Source: Symbiodinium natans
Taxonomy: Eukaryota; Sar; Dinophyceae; Suessiales; Symbiodiniaceae
Length of the DNA: 64,000 bases
Assembly (NCBI GenBank): GCA_905221605.1
Contig: CAJNDS010002312.1
Coordinates: 433,531-497,530, forward strand
Reading direction: 5' to 3'
Positions 32,697-42,370 of this stretch are shown one piece after another. The notes under the pieces are model-generated. The model was not told where the DNA came from, ran no database searches, and saw nothing but the letters and a program-made list of their open reading frames with translations. Each line of letters opens with the position of its first letter. Positions within the stretch are counted from its first letter, which is position 1. The position numbers were made by a program, and so were the translations under genes.

Positions 32697-33462
32697 CTTC
32701 TCCCTGGCCAGGCCTGGTGCGCGCGCTGGCCTCCTGCCGGTCGAGCTCCGCCTCTGTACAGGGAAGCTTTCAATTTTGGAGTTCTCCTGGCTTACCCAGT
32801 GGGGAGGGTTTAGGGTTTAGGGTTTAGGGCTTAGGGTTTAGGGTTTAGGGCTTAGGGGTTTGGGTTTAGGGTTTAGTTAGAGATTAGGGTTTAGGGTTAA
32901 ACTTAGGGTTTAGGGTTTAGGGGTTAGGGTTTATAGTGTAGGGTTTAGGCTGTTTACTATTGTTTGTAGTGTTGTTCTTGATTCAGGGTACCAAAAGCCC
33001 TATTTCGTATGGTTTGGCGGTACCCAATTCCGGAATAGTACTGCAAATGGACCCTCTGGGTTAGGGCTTTTCTAGGGTTGGGGGTTTGGCGGGTAGGCCT
33101 TGCTTCCTCTTGCAAATTTATGGGCCACTCAAAGCCTCAGCAGCAAATTGCAAGGAAACCTTGAACGCCCCAAACCTTAATCGCCAGCACAGCCGTCATG
33201 CCCAAAAGCAATACCTCTCCGACAGAACTTGCTTCCGCCAGCTCCGCAAGAAAAACATGCGCCTCGCGCGCCGTGCAGTCTGAAACCTGCCCGCCAAGCG
33301 GTTTGGGGGGTCCCTGCCCTAAACCCTAAGCCCTAAGCCCAATAGTAATCCAAACAGCAGATTGGGGCTTCTCGGAGGAAGCTCTTGAGGGAGCTCGGGG
33401 ACACATGACTCATGAACATGCAACGCCCTTTCTCTGGTTCCGAGCCTCTTTGAACAGCCAAT
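32697..33462 (-). CDS. Minus-strand exon series, part 2
   Basis: Exons: about 33345-33462 (acceptor CCTATTTCAG|, RLGTRERALHVHESCVPELP), 33176-33279 (acceptor GGTTTCAG|, REAHVFLAELAEASSVGEVL then LLGMTAVLAIK, donor AAG|GTTTGG) and 32697-32753 (acceptor CTTCCCTGTACAG|, AELDRQEASARTRPGQGEG, donor G|GTAGGG). All three have good splice sites on the minus strand and GC-rich third positions. They may belong to the same gene as 30516-31890. The region 32240-32570 has open frames on both strands and was left unassigned. Confidence 0.6.
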
Positions 33463-34503
33463 CTGAAATAGGGCCTCCCCCAAAAAAAAAGGGATAGGCG
33501 TTAGGCCGACACGAGCTTTGGCGGTCTGAAGCCAGTAACCCAAAACAACCCAACTACTGGCTACCCAGCGAGCTCCAAAAAGAGCCCTAAACCCTAAACC
33601 CTAAACCCTAAACCCTAAACCCTAAACCCTAAAGCGTGGCTCAGTCCCTCAGTCCCGGCCCTGGGCTGCATTCTCGCGCCTGCCGCTCGCAGGAGGCTGC
33701 GTGCTTCTTCCTCGCAGTCTCAGCGTCAAGGGTTTACCTGCCCTATCTAAAGTACATAAAACAATGGCCCCCTTTATGGCTTTAAGTCATTTCTTTACAT
33801 ACTTTGGAGTTCAACACTCGCGTTGAGGCTGGCGATGCCTCAAGACTCTGAACTTATGATGTAGGGCGAAAACGCCTGCTTCTGAGGGTGGCGCCAGAAC
33901 CGAACACTCCTACTGGTGGAGCTCGTTAAAAACGGGTCCAGGAATACAGGCAGGATTAGGAGGCCGGGAGAGGGTTTTGAGCCAGATGTGGCATGTGGAC
34001 ACACTTTCGTGTTCTTGCTACTCCGAACCCGGAGTTTGCACGGCACAGGGAAAAACCACGTTTGGGGAGAACACCCTGTGCCGCGGGAACAGCGCGGCTC
34101 GATGCGTTCAGGGTTTAGGAGGGCTGAGGGCTTGGGGTTGAGTTTCGTGAGCCTTTCTGTCAGTGTCCTAGGGCTGCGGGTTCCGGTTCTCAGAAAATAG
34201 AAGCCTCCCAAGGGAGGTTGCAGAGTTTAGGGTTTAGGGTTTGGGCTTTAGGGTTTAGGGCTAGAAAATAGAAGCCCCGCACCTGGAAGCAAGATGATCC
34301 GTGGGTCTTCGAGGCTTTGAGAACATAACCGCAAACCGTAAAGCCAAAGCCCCTAAACCTCAACCCAAAACCCAAAACCCCTAAACCTGAAAAACCCAAA
34401 ACCTCGAAGCCCTAAACCCATAAACCTCAAACCCTAAACCCTAAACCCCTAAACCCCAAGACCAAAACTCCTAAACCCCAAAACGCTAAACCCCAAAACC
34501 CTG

Positions 34504-35207
34504 TAGGGCCGAGGTGCAAGGCGGGGATCTCGTAGTTGACATTCTGGATCAGCAGCCGGGCCTTTCCAGGTACACAGCACCCTCTCTTCTTTCCGGTAGT
34601 TCTCTAAATTAGGGTTTAGGGTCTAGGGTCTAGGGTCTAGGGTTTAGGGTTTAGGGTTTAGGGTGACGCCTTAGACTGGGGACCCCGAAAGGGCCCATCA
34701 TGTAGGAAACTACCCGACAGGGAAGCTAAGCTGCTTGAAGGCCAACAAATGCGGCCTCCAAGCCTTCAACTGCGAGAAGTCTGACATCCTAACCCGACGA
34801 TGCTTTCTATGCTGTGCCAGGTTTTAAAGAACTTGAATTGGGATGGTCCCCCTTACACTGAGAGTCCTTAATAGGGATTCTAGTACCCCCCTACTATAAT
34901 CCCTGTGAAGGACTGCGAGTATAAGGGTGAACATCCCAAAACTTGAGCATCCTAACCCTACTCTTCTGGGCCGGTACAAGTATTCGCCGAAGGTTGTCAT
35001 GCGCACGCGGTTGACTCATGTTCGTGAGTTCCGGGCCACAGTACTGCGCAGGTATGGCTGTGATAACTCTATGTGGATCAGTCTGCTACTCTTGGTAGCC
35101 AAGTAACCGTATTACAATAAGGGCACCCTTTCTTGGGCTCCTGGGCTGCCAAGTGCAGCAGACAGTGCTATTTCAGAGCATGCTCTACATCTGCGCAGCA
35201 TCTATGA
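34504..35207 (+). CDS. Plus-strand gene end: ORF interrupted by two different intron-like elements
   Basis: The pieces 34793-34836, 34947-35094 and 35154-35207 join into 82 codons ending in TGA, with peptides DDAFYAVPGFKELEHPNPT, LLGRYKYSPKVVMRTRLTHV and SMWISLLLLCSRQCYFRACS. The first gap is a family E element between two AACTTGA copies. The second is a family A element read as a 59-bp GT-AG intron. Neither gap is a multiple of three. Upstream candidates are 34508-34572 (GGDLVVDILDQQPGLS, donor AG|GTACAC) and 34722-34820 (KANKCGLQAFNCEKSDILTR). The upstream border of the 34793 piece is unresolved because a stop lies just before it without an AG acceptor. The family is unknown; the hydrophobic WISLLLL may be a membrane anchor. 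Confidence 0.6.
34840..34937. mobile_element. Family E palindromic element, copy 1, with AACTTGA flanks
   Basis: Ends GGGATGGTCCCCCTTACACTG (34840...) and CGAGTATAAGGGTGAACATCCC (...34937) are inverted over 28 bp with a few mismatches. A 7-bp direct repeat, AACTTGA, is found at 34830-34836 and 34940-34946, as expected for a target-site duplication. Removing one repeat plus the element restores the flanking frame. Confidence 0.85.
35091..35153. mobile_element. Family A palindromic element, copy 2 (compact, 63 bp)
   Basis: Left CTTGGTAGCCAAGTAACC, right GGGCTGCCAAG. Read as an intron, it starts GTAGCC at 35095 and ends CCAAG at 35153. Removing it keeps the flanking frame open to a TGA. Confidence 0.85.
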
Positions 35208-35415
35208 TAAGTTTTAGGTGCCGGAAAGGGGCTGGGGCAAAAGGTGGACATTACTCCTGACATCTCTCAAAGCTTGCCCCCGAAGCCTAAACCCTCATAA
35301 GCCCTACAGAAATTCGGGATGGACATGGGGCGTAGAGCGAATGAGGGTTCACGTGTAAAACCCTTCTCCTTTCAAACCCCAATCAAGTGCTTTAAAACAC
35401 TACCTGCTTTTACAG

Positions 35416-35793
35416 CATGTCCCCCAACATCTTCCTTTACAGGGATATCAATACTCACAAGTGCCCAAGACCCTAAACCCCTAACAGAGTCGCAGCATAT
35501 TGTCTTCCTTGGGGACCAAAAGAACCCAACACTTGGGGTCATACCCTATACGATAATCCCTATTCAGGTATATGAACCAGAAACCCTTCTAGGGCTCTTT
35601 TGGTCCCCAAGGTCTGTGCATTGAACGAGCAGGCGTGGGCGCCCGCTTGAAGTCTCAGGGTCCCGCCGCGCTGGCCCAGCCAAGGTGGCGGCGCTGGTAC
35701 CTGCTGAAAGGTTTAGGGTTTAGGGTTTAAGGTTTAGGGTTTACGGTTTAAGGCCGTCTACGCCCTTAAGCCCAACATGGACAGCCCTCTAAA
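35416..35793 (+). CDS. Three plus-strand exons, last with a stop
   Basis: Exons: 35416-35457 (acceptor CTGCTTTTACAG|, HVPQHLPLQGYQYSQ), about 35613-35708 (starts directly after the CCCCAAG end of a family D element; LKSQGPAALAQPRWRRWYLL) and about 35753-35793 (acceptor TTTAAG|, AVYALKPNMDSPLN then TAA). Third positions of the last are almost all G/C. Phases between them were not fully reconciled. Confidence 0.5.
35507..35612. mobile_element. Family D palindromic element, copy 2, perfect 17-bp ends
   Basis: CCTTGGGGACCAAAAGA (35507-35523) is exactly inverted at 35596-35612. The interior GGGGTCATACCCTATAC and CAGGTATATGAACC is shared with the copies at 31.3, 50.1 and 51.9 kb. Its CCAAGG end abuts the exon starting at about 35613. 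Confidence 0.9.
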
Positions 35794-36017
35794 CTAAGGC
35801 CCCTCTTCGAAAGGGGTCAGGGTTTAGGGACCGAGTACCAGGGAGCTGTCGACATGTGTGTGTTTTGTTCTCACTTCGGCTCCTTTTATGCTGGCTTCCA
35901 TGATATTGGCTACCTGAAAGGGCCTCACAAAAAGCTTTAGGCAACATGTAACCATGGCTCGCGTCGAGCAGTACCGAGAGGTCGGCCTTGAGTATTCTGC
36001 TGAAGGAGAAAGGCCCC

Positions 36018-36117
36018 CTGGTTCTTAGTAGGAATGAGGGGATTAGGACCCCATGTATACCCTTTAAGGGATTAATTATATAGGGTACTCATTCCCTCAT
36101 TCCCGACAAAGAACCAG
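36018..36117. mobile_element. Family C palindromic element, copy 1
   Basis: CTGGTTCTTAGTAGGAATGAG at the left is inverted at the right as CCTCATTCCCGACAAAGAACCAG, with the internal palindrome CCCTTTAAGGG. Read on either strand it is a GT-AG intron (plus: 36021-36117), and on both strands the flanking frames stay open after removal. AGAAA is found near both ends (36007-36011, 36120-36124). Confidence 0.85.
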
Positions 36118-36310
36118 CCAGAAAAAGCATGTGGTGTCTCTCTCTTCCCAGCGACATTTCGTTTATAGGGGCCTTTGCATAAGGTTTTGTTGGATGTTTT
36201 GAGGTTTCGGTGGGGTTTTGGAAGTCCACACCCGCGCACGCGTCCAGGACGGCTTTCCACTTCGCTGGGCCAGAGTGCGTATGCCCACCTCGGTACACAT
36301 GCATGTGCAT
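36118..36310 (-). CDS. Exon flanking the family C element (strand likely minus)
   Basis: The minus strand reads PAKWKAVLDACAGVDFQNPT and on to NEMSLGRERHHMLFLAG, then the element donor G|GTTCTTTG. After splicing it would continue into 36017-35935 (LSPSAEYSRPTSRYCSTRA). On the plus strand, ATG 35954 in the context ACCATGG starts MARVEQYREVGLEYSAEGER and also stays open across the element. The minus exon is longer and more natural, but the direction is not settled. Confidence 0.4.
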
Positions 36311-36786
36311 TTGCACCCCTAAAAGCCCGAAAGCGTACGAAACCAAAATCCGGAAGCCTAAATAAACCTTAAAGCCATGATCAAAACTTCTAGGACTTAC
36401 AAACCTTACAAACCCTAAACCTGATAGACCTTCTACCCTAACCCTACAACCCTACTATAAAGAGAGAGAGGGAGACGTGCACCGCGACAAGGCCTTAGTC
36501 CCTTCGGAAGCTTTGCAACTATACCAAAAGACTCAAAGACGAGACAGCGGTACGTTTAGGGTTTAGGGTTTACGGTTTCAGGTTTTAGGTTTGCAGGTAA
36601 AATCATCAAATCGGATTTGGGCTTTTAGCAACACCGTTGCAAGGACATCAACATGAAGTCCCAGCGCAACCCCACGCAAAGCGGTCCTCCAACAGCCAGT
36701 CTCAAGTTGTCAGAACCCACATCGTCATCACCATGGCAACAATGAACGTGCCAGTTTTAACCAAGTGTCAGAACCTCAGGAGCTCG

Positions 36787-36787
36787 C

Positions 36788-36817
<30 letters not shown>
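36787..36817. repeat. Poly-C tract (31 bp)
   Basis: Uninterrupted C run between plus-strand open frames (about 36629-36700, DINMKSQRNPTQSGPPTASL, and 36817-36901, which ends in TAA). Those frames may be exons but are weakly supported. Confidence 0.9.
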
Positions 36818-36818
<1 letters not shown>

Positions 36819-37018
36819 AGAGTTTCACAAGCCTCCAAGCACAACCTTGAGGAACCCCTCCGGCCATCAAGCTCTCGAAATGATGGCCTTGGTGGGGTCC
36901 TAAGCACGACCCTCCAAATATCTGGCCGTCATGTGGGTAGTTCTCTAAACTGGTGTCCCTTTTTGGGGGACGCTATTTTAGAGACCTAAACCCTAAACCC
37001 TAAACACTGACCTTCTAG

Positions 37019-40000
37019 CCCACATGCTCGGTAGCTGGCCAAGCAGACTCTTTGCCTGGCCCTCGGGCGTCTGCACGACGGCCTTCGGTACTTTAGGGTT
37101 TAGGGTTTAGGGTTTAGGGTCTAAAACCCCAAACGACCCAAAAGCCTGAGACCCCTGAAGTCCCTGAACCCCATGAAGCCTGTAACATCGTGTAACCTAA
37201 GCCCCGTACGGAGACTTGCCCTTCCATTGCCTGGTGTCTAGGAGTGCCGTGAGCACGCCGGACTCAGGCAGACTTGCTTAGACTTATGCAGGGAATTAGG
37301 GCATCAGGTACCCCGTATGTCCTGCCTTAAAGGGGTTACATAGGGCGGTATACGGTACTGTAAGGAACCTAATCCCCGAAGGTTTAATTCAGAATTAGTA
37401 AGTTTGGGTGGGCATTGGGTGGCTGTTGGGGGCCTGAGAAGGTTCAACACTGACCTCAATGCCCCGGCTTCCCATAGAGCCATAGAGCGATCGCTAGGGG
37501 AAGGCTTCAAGGGTGTCAGGGTTTAGGGCTCAGGATCTGCGTGTAAGGCGTGGTTTTTAAAACCCTAAACCCTAACCCTAAACCCTAAACCCTAAATTCT
37601 AAACCGTCTGGCCTCGTAGATCTGCTTCGCGGCCAGGTAGTGCACGTTCTCCCCGTGCTCAGAGATGAGCCCACTGGCCGCCTGGCTCCAGGAAGCCGGC
37701 TTCATCTTGGGGTAGCACCCCTTCTATACCCCTCAAAAAAACCCTATAAAGACCCCTTACATGCCCCTTATATATCCTATACAGATTCAGGGCCCATACT
37801 TCAGAACCCTAAAAAAGGAGGAAAGGGACCATATTATAAGGGCCCATGAAACGACCCTGAGACTTCAAAGGAGGAGTTGGACTGTGGATCTCGGGATGCC
37901 TTCCCGGTGCATATGAGTGGAGGGATTAAGATGAGGCTGCACTTGGTGCCGAGATTCAAGAGTGAAGACTGAAACATGTAATATAGGGGTCGGACTAAGT
38001 ACTAATAGTCTTCCCTTATGGTCCTTTTATAGTTAAAACCGTATTACTGTTGATGGGACGAAATCCTGCATCACTTTTACTATGCAGGTCATCAGTTCCA
38101 GTCCCTGAATCTTGACATTGATGTCCTTGCAATGATTCGAAAAGCATGTGTGTGAACGACCGAAATCCTGCATCATCCATATGCGCACGCAACATTTGAC
38201 ATTCGAGGTGCGCGGGGAGCTCGATTACCACCCGTCGAACATCTGTAACGTAAGGGGTCATGCAAGATTTTGTCCATCCACAGTATCCCCCCAAAAAAAC
38301 CTATTCTACAAAAGTTCAAAGCGAAGGCTTCATCCCAACTCCAACTCCAGCTCGGAACACACTGAAGAGTTGAACCTGACACGCGCAACGCAGTTTATAT
38401 GTCAGCACCAGGACGACTCTGGCAACAGCACCGGCGCAAAACCTATGCCCTAAATCTGCGAGGCTAGAAGCCCTGAATGACAACCCCTGTAGCAACCCAT
38501 CTCCACACCTGAAGCACTTCGAGAGCACCCCAAAACCTGCCCTTATAAACCCATGCCAACCCTACAAACCCGCAACCGTAAACCCTGTAGACCCTAAACC
38601 CTAAACCCTAAACCCTAAACCCTAAACCCTACATCCACAAAAAGCGCACCAGAGCTTTTCCTTGCCTCGTCGGAGATGGCCTCCTGTCGAGCTTCGCTGA
38701 TTCTCACCTCCATGCAGTTCCGGGTTTAGGACCTTAAACCCCAAAACCCCAAACTGAAGACCCTAAACCCTAAACCCTAAACCCTAAACCCTAAACCCTA
38801 AACCCTAAACCCTAAACCCTAAACCCTAAACCCTAAACCCAAATGAGCCCTCGACCCGTTTTGGGCTCAGGGTTTCTGCAACCTTCGGCCCGGGCCTTAG
38901 GCTGAGAAACTGCTTTGGTCGACTCTGCAGAGCTGCTCAGAATTCCACTACTTTTTGGGGGTTTAGGGGTTTAGGGTTTAGGGGTTAGGGTTTAGGGTTT
39001 AGGGTTGAGGGTTGAGGGTTGGGGACTACCTCTTCTCTTCATTGCTTAAGAACCCCCAAACAATAAAATTATTCTTCCTTATTAAGGGCAATATGGGGAT
39101 TCTTTTTGCTTTTTGGGGGTTCTTAAGCACCTGGGGGTACCTACCATTGTAACAGAGCCTTGCATTTTCTAAGGGCTTGGGGTGTAGGGCGTAGGGTTCA
39201 GGGTTGAGGGCTGGGTTTCTATATCAGGGAGCCTCATAATGAGATTCTTTGGGGGGGTGGATCTCTATCTGCATGCGTATGCTTGACTCAGTTTCTTCAG
39301 GCTCAGCACGACCCTGTCAGTACCTCGACACGCTCGGTGGCACTACCAAGCATTTCCAATGATGCGGCTTCCTCTCCCTGCCTTGCTATCAAAAAGCCAA
39401 CCTCCCACCAACCCTCATAATTCATGCTCCAAATTCCTGTGTACCAGATAAAGGGAAATACCTCGGGATGTTCCCCATTATACAAACAGTCCGTCATAGG
39501 GCTTATAATCGGGGTTCCTAGAATCCCTATGAAGGACTGTTCGTATAAGGGGGAAGATCCCAAGAAATATCTTTGATCAAGTTGGTGGTGGGGGTTTTCT
39601 CATATCCCCGAATGCTGGTCTCAGCTCATGGCCTGCGCGGCGGCAAGGAGTTTTGGGTAGTCCTGGCATTTGCGGACGAGGAAGCTTTCGACGGAGTTCG
39701 GGGCAAAGATTCTCAGTCCCGCTTGGTGAGCTTGTGGGTTGAAGGTTGAGGGCTCTTTCTGTACAAGGGCGTGAGCTACCCTAAGCCGAAACCCTATCCA
39801 CCTAAGCCCTCTAAACCCTCTAAGCCGCATGACCCCTGAACAATCCTACAACAAGCAACCTATAACAACCCTACAACAACCCGATACAAAAAGAAGTGCG
39901 ATAACAACCCTTACAAAACAACTGAATCGGCACTCTGCACAGACTCCAGGGTGTAGAGCCGCAAGGGCCCCAAGTGCTCAACAACAAAACAATAGGAGAC

Positions 40001-40765
40001 TTCCTTCAGGGGGACTTTGGGGCGTTTAGGTTTGGGGTTTCATCCCCAAACCCAAAACCCCAAACCTAAACTTTTGGGGTTTAGGGCTACCAGGGTTAAC
40101 TGGCTACCTTCCGCGACTCCTGTTTAGGTGAGGTTCCTGTTGAGGGCTCTTCTTTATGGCTCCTTTCCATTCTGTATGGTTCCTTTTCAGAGCTGCTGCT
40201 GGGGTTTGGGGTTTGGTTCCCACCTAGGATTCTTTGCTTTGGGGCCTCCCCTGGAGCCTTTCAGATTTAGGGCTACTAGGGTTTAGGGTTTAGGGCTAGC
40301 TACTAGGGTCAGCATAAGGAGAGTCCTGCAGAAACGGAAGATGTTAGGGGAGTCGATGGGAGGGCGTGTCTAGCTGTCGCCTGACGAGGTGCTTGACTAG
40401 TGCTGGAACAAAGAGATGCTGAACCCTGAGCCCTGAACCCTGAAGCCTAAACCCTAAACTCTAAACCCTAAACCCCAAACCCAAAAATCTCACATCAAGA
40501 GCAGCAAAAAGCCGTCAGCTCGCAGCTCCCTGGGTTGCCTCCGGGATCAGGCGCCTGGTGAGCAGCCTGGCTTCAAGCTCAGCGGGGGCCTTCGAAGTAC
40601 TCGGGCTTTAGGAGGCGAGGCCAGCCCTAAACCCTAAACCCTAAACCCGAAACCCTAAGCCCTCAAGCCCTCATCCCTAAACCCTAAACCGCTCTATCAT
40701 AAATGATATAAATGTCATTGACTTTACGGCAAGGTTAAAACTAAAAAATAGACCCCCCCCCGTAC

Positions 40766-40811
<46 letters not shown>

Positions 40812-41052
40812 ACCCCCGCGTTTCTGGAATGAGGTGAACTGTGTATTTTGTCAATGTTACGGGATTCTTTGGCAGGTGGGTTTCTTCTTTCCAAAGCTCC
40901 ACACTTGCTTGACTAGAAAGAGTCTAGAACATGAGATGCTTAACCCTAAGCCCTAAACCCTAAACCCTAAACCCTAAACCCTAAACCCCAAAATGCTGCC
41001 GGGCGAACCAGGCCGGCAGCTTCCCGCACTGCACGGCGATCTCGGAGGCCAT
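37019..41052 (-). CDS. Multi-exon minus-strand gene with start codon at 41052
   Basis: Start exon 40987-41052: ATG in GAGCCATGG, MASEIAVQCGKLPAWFARQH, donor GGG|GTTTAGG. Then 40529-40589 (ELEARLLTRRLIPEATQ, GA donor), 40355-40402 (LVKHLVRRQLDTPSH, acceptor TTTGTTCCAG|), 39915-40003 (VEHLGPLRLYTLESVQSADS), 39633-39758 (FAPNSVESFLVRKCQDYPKL, GC donor), 39324-39461 (WSMNYEGWWEVGFLIARQGE, donor GAG|GTACTG), 38883-38924, about 38645-38725 (EVRISEARQEAISDEARKSS), 38376-38442 (VARVVLVLTYKLRCACQ), 38310-38361 (CVPSWSWSWDEAFALNF), 38081-38242 (IELPAHLECQMLRAHMDDAG), about 37602-37706 (AASGLISEHGENVHYLAAKQ) and about 37019-37090 (VVQTPEGQAKSLLGQLPSMW). Many joins agree in phase, for example 38442 to 38081 and 39758 to 39324. 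The family is unknown; the protein seems intracellular and helical. Confidence 0.75.
37977..38026. repeat. 50-bp dispersed repeat (copy 2)
   Basis: ATGTAATATAGGGGTCGGAC...CTTATGGTCC, similar to the sequence after the cyclophilin stop. It lies within an intron or at the end of the minus-strand gene. Confidence 0.7.
38759..38840. repeat. Perfect (CCCTAAA)n array
   Basis: About eleven heptamers in an intron of the minus-strand gene, between exons 38883-38924 and 38645-38725. Confidence 0.95.
39043..39129. mobile_element. Family F palindromic element, copy 2, perfect 18-bp ends
   Basis: TGCTTAAGAACCCCCAAA (39043-39060) is exactly inverted at 39112-39129. On the plus strand it can be read as a GC-AG intron (ATT|GCTTAAG...TTAAG|CACC) joining a frame DYLFSSFTWGYLPL. 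On the minus strand its end gives a G|GTGCTTAAG donor. Confidence 0.85.
39465..39561. mobile_element. Family E palindromic element, copy 2
   Basis: GGGATGTTCCCCATTATACA... (39465-39492) and its inverse at 39534-39561 agree at 24 of 28 bases; it is related to copy 1. It lies inside the 171-bp GC-AG intron 39462-39632 (minus strand), with the acceptor CCCGAG| directly at its end. GAAATA flanks both sides (39455-39460, 39564-39569). Confidence 0.85.
40770..40812. repeat. Poly-C tract (over 40 bp)
   Basis: A nearly pure C run in an intron of the minus-strand gene. Confidence 0.9.
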
Positions 41053-42370
41053 GGCTCACGCGTGGCAACCCGGGTCTGCCAAGGCTTGCAGGGTTCAAAA
41101 AAAATCGGATTCGGGGTTTAGGGTTTAGGGCTAGGGTTTAGGAATTTTTTGAGACTTGAAACCTCAACACCGTTGTTTAAAAACCCAAGTAGGCTTGCTA
41201 CCAAAAGGGTGTTGATAAAGCCTTGAAGCCGTTGCTTGAAAGACTTTTGGGGTTGCTAGGGGCTTTCGGTGTTTTAGAGGTTTAGGGCTTTTGCAGGCGT
41301 TAGGGGAATTGGGAGGCATTGGTGGGTAGAGGCATTGGGGCAGGGATGATACACCACTACCAGGACCAACTCTTTGGCCTGGTTTAGGGTTTAGGGTTTA
41401 GGGTTTAGGGTTTAGGGTCCCACAATACAGCGCTCTGGTTGCCCGACGGCCAGCGATCTAGAAGTATCTGGGATGAACATCGCAAGTTCGCCTCTGAGTG
41501 AGCCACTGAAAAGCAAGAGCCCTAAACCCTAAACCCTAAATCTCGTCGCCTAGCAGCACCGCGAGCTGCCTACTACATGATTCAAAAGCCAGGCTGGTGA
41601 TCTCACAGACTATAGGTCCTCATAAGCAGCTCTAGCAAAACCATCCTCCTCATGCAATGCTCCCGGGAGTCGCGCTGCGGTGAGGCCGGAGTTCAGATGC
41701 AGAAAGCGCCGTTGGGCACTGAGGCTTCCAGTGCTTGCAAGGGCGCGCAGGTCAGTGCCCAGGCACGTGCAGGTGCGAGCAAGTGGCTGCTATGTGTGCT
41801 GCCGTGCGACCAACCCTGGCACAGCTACGGAATCATTTCGTCGCGCTTCAGAGAATTCGACGCCACAAGACCTATGAAGGCCCCTCAGCTGCACAACAGA
41901 TACACGTGTATAAAAAAAGGAAGAACAAGACAAATGAGAACAAGAAGCATTCTGAAAAATAACACTTGGAATACTGAAGCTAGTGAGAATAAACAGTGAC
42001 AATCACAGTAGCTTGTTTGTGGCAACAATAGCAATTGTTAACATCGTGCTAATCATGTCTCTTGAGTATGCTGGGCAATCTTTTTCCTTGGTTGTGGCCG
42101 TAAGCATCGAACCGAACTTCTTCGACACGCGGGCTAATGATAACAGCAGCCGCCGTAAACCATAAACCCTAAACCCTAAACCCTAAACCTAAACCCTAAA
42201 CCCTAAACCCTATGATGATACTTGTAAAGTAACAAGAGCTCGACTAAAGGACTGCTGTGCTGGCATGTCTTTGGGGAGATATGGTGTGGGTGCTCCTGGC
42301 TTGTGCAGCTACCCAGCAAATTTATTGCAGAAATGAAATTCTCAACTCCCGTGCCTCCTCATATATGGCC
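41053..42370. other. Upstream region of the minus gene and spacer before S28 copy 2
   Basis: Telomere blocks lie at 41382-41418 and 42160-42210. Open frames on the plus strand at 41652-41999 start with ATG but have no splice or family support. It probably holds the promoter of the gene starting at 41052. Confidence 0.4.

Noticed and set aside
41652-41999. 115-codon plus-strand ORF starting with ATG
   Set aside because: No codon bias, splice or family support; overlapping frames are equally open.
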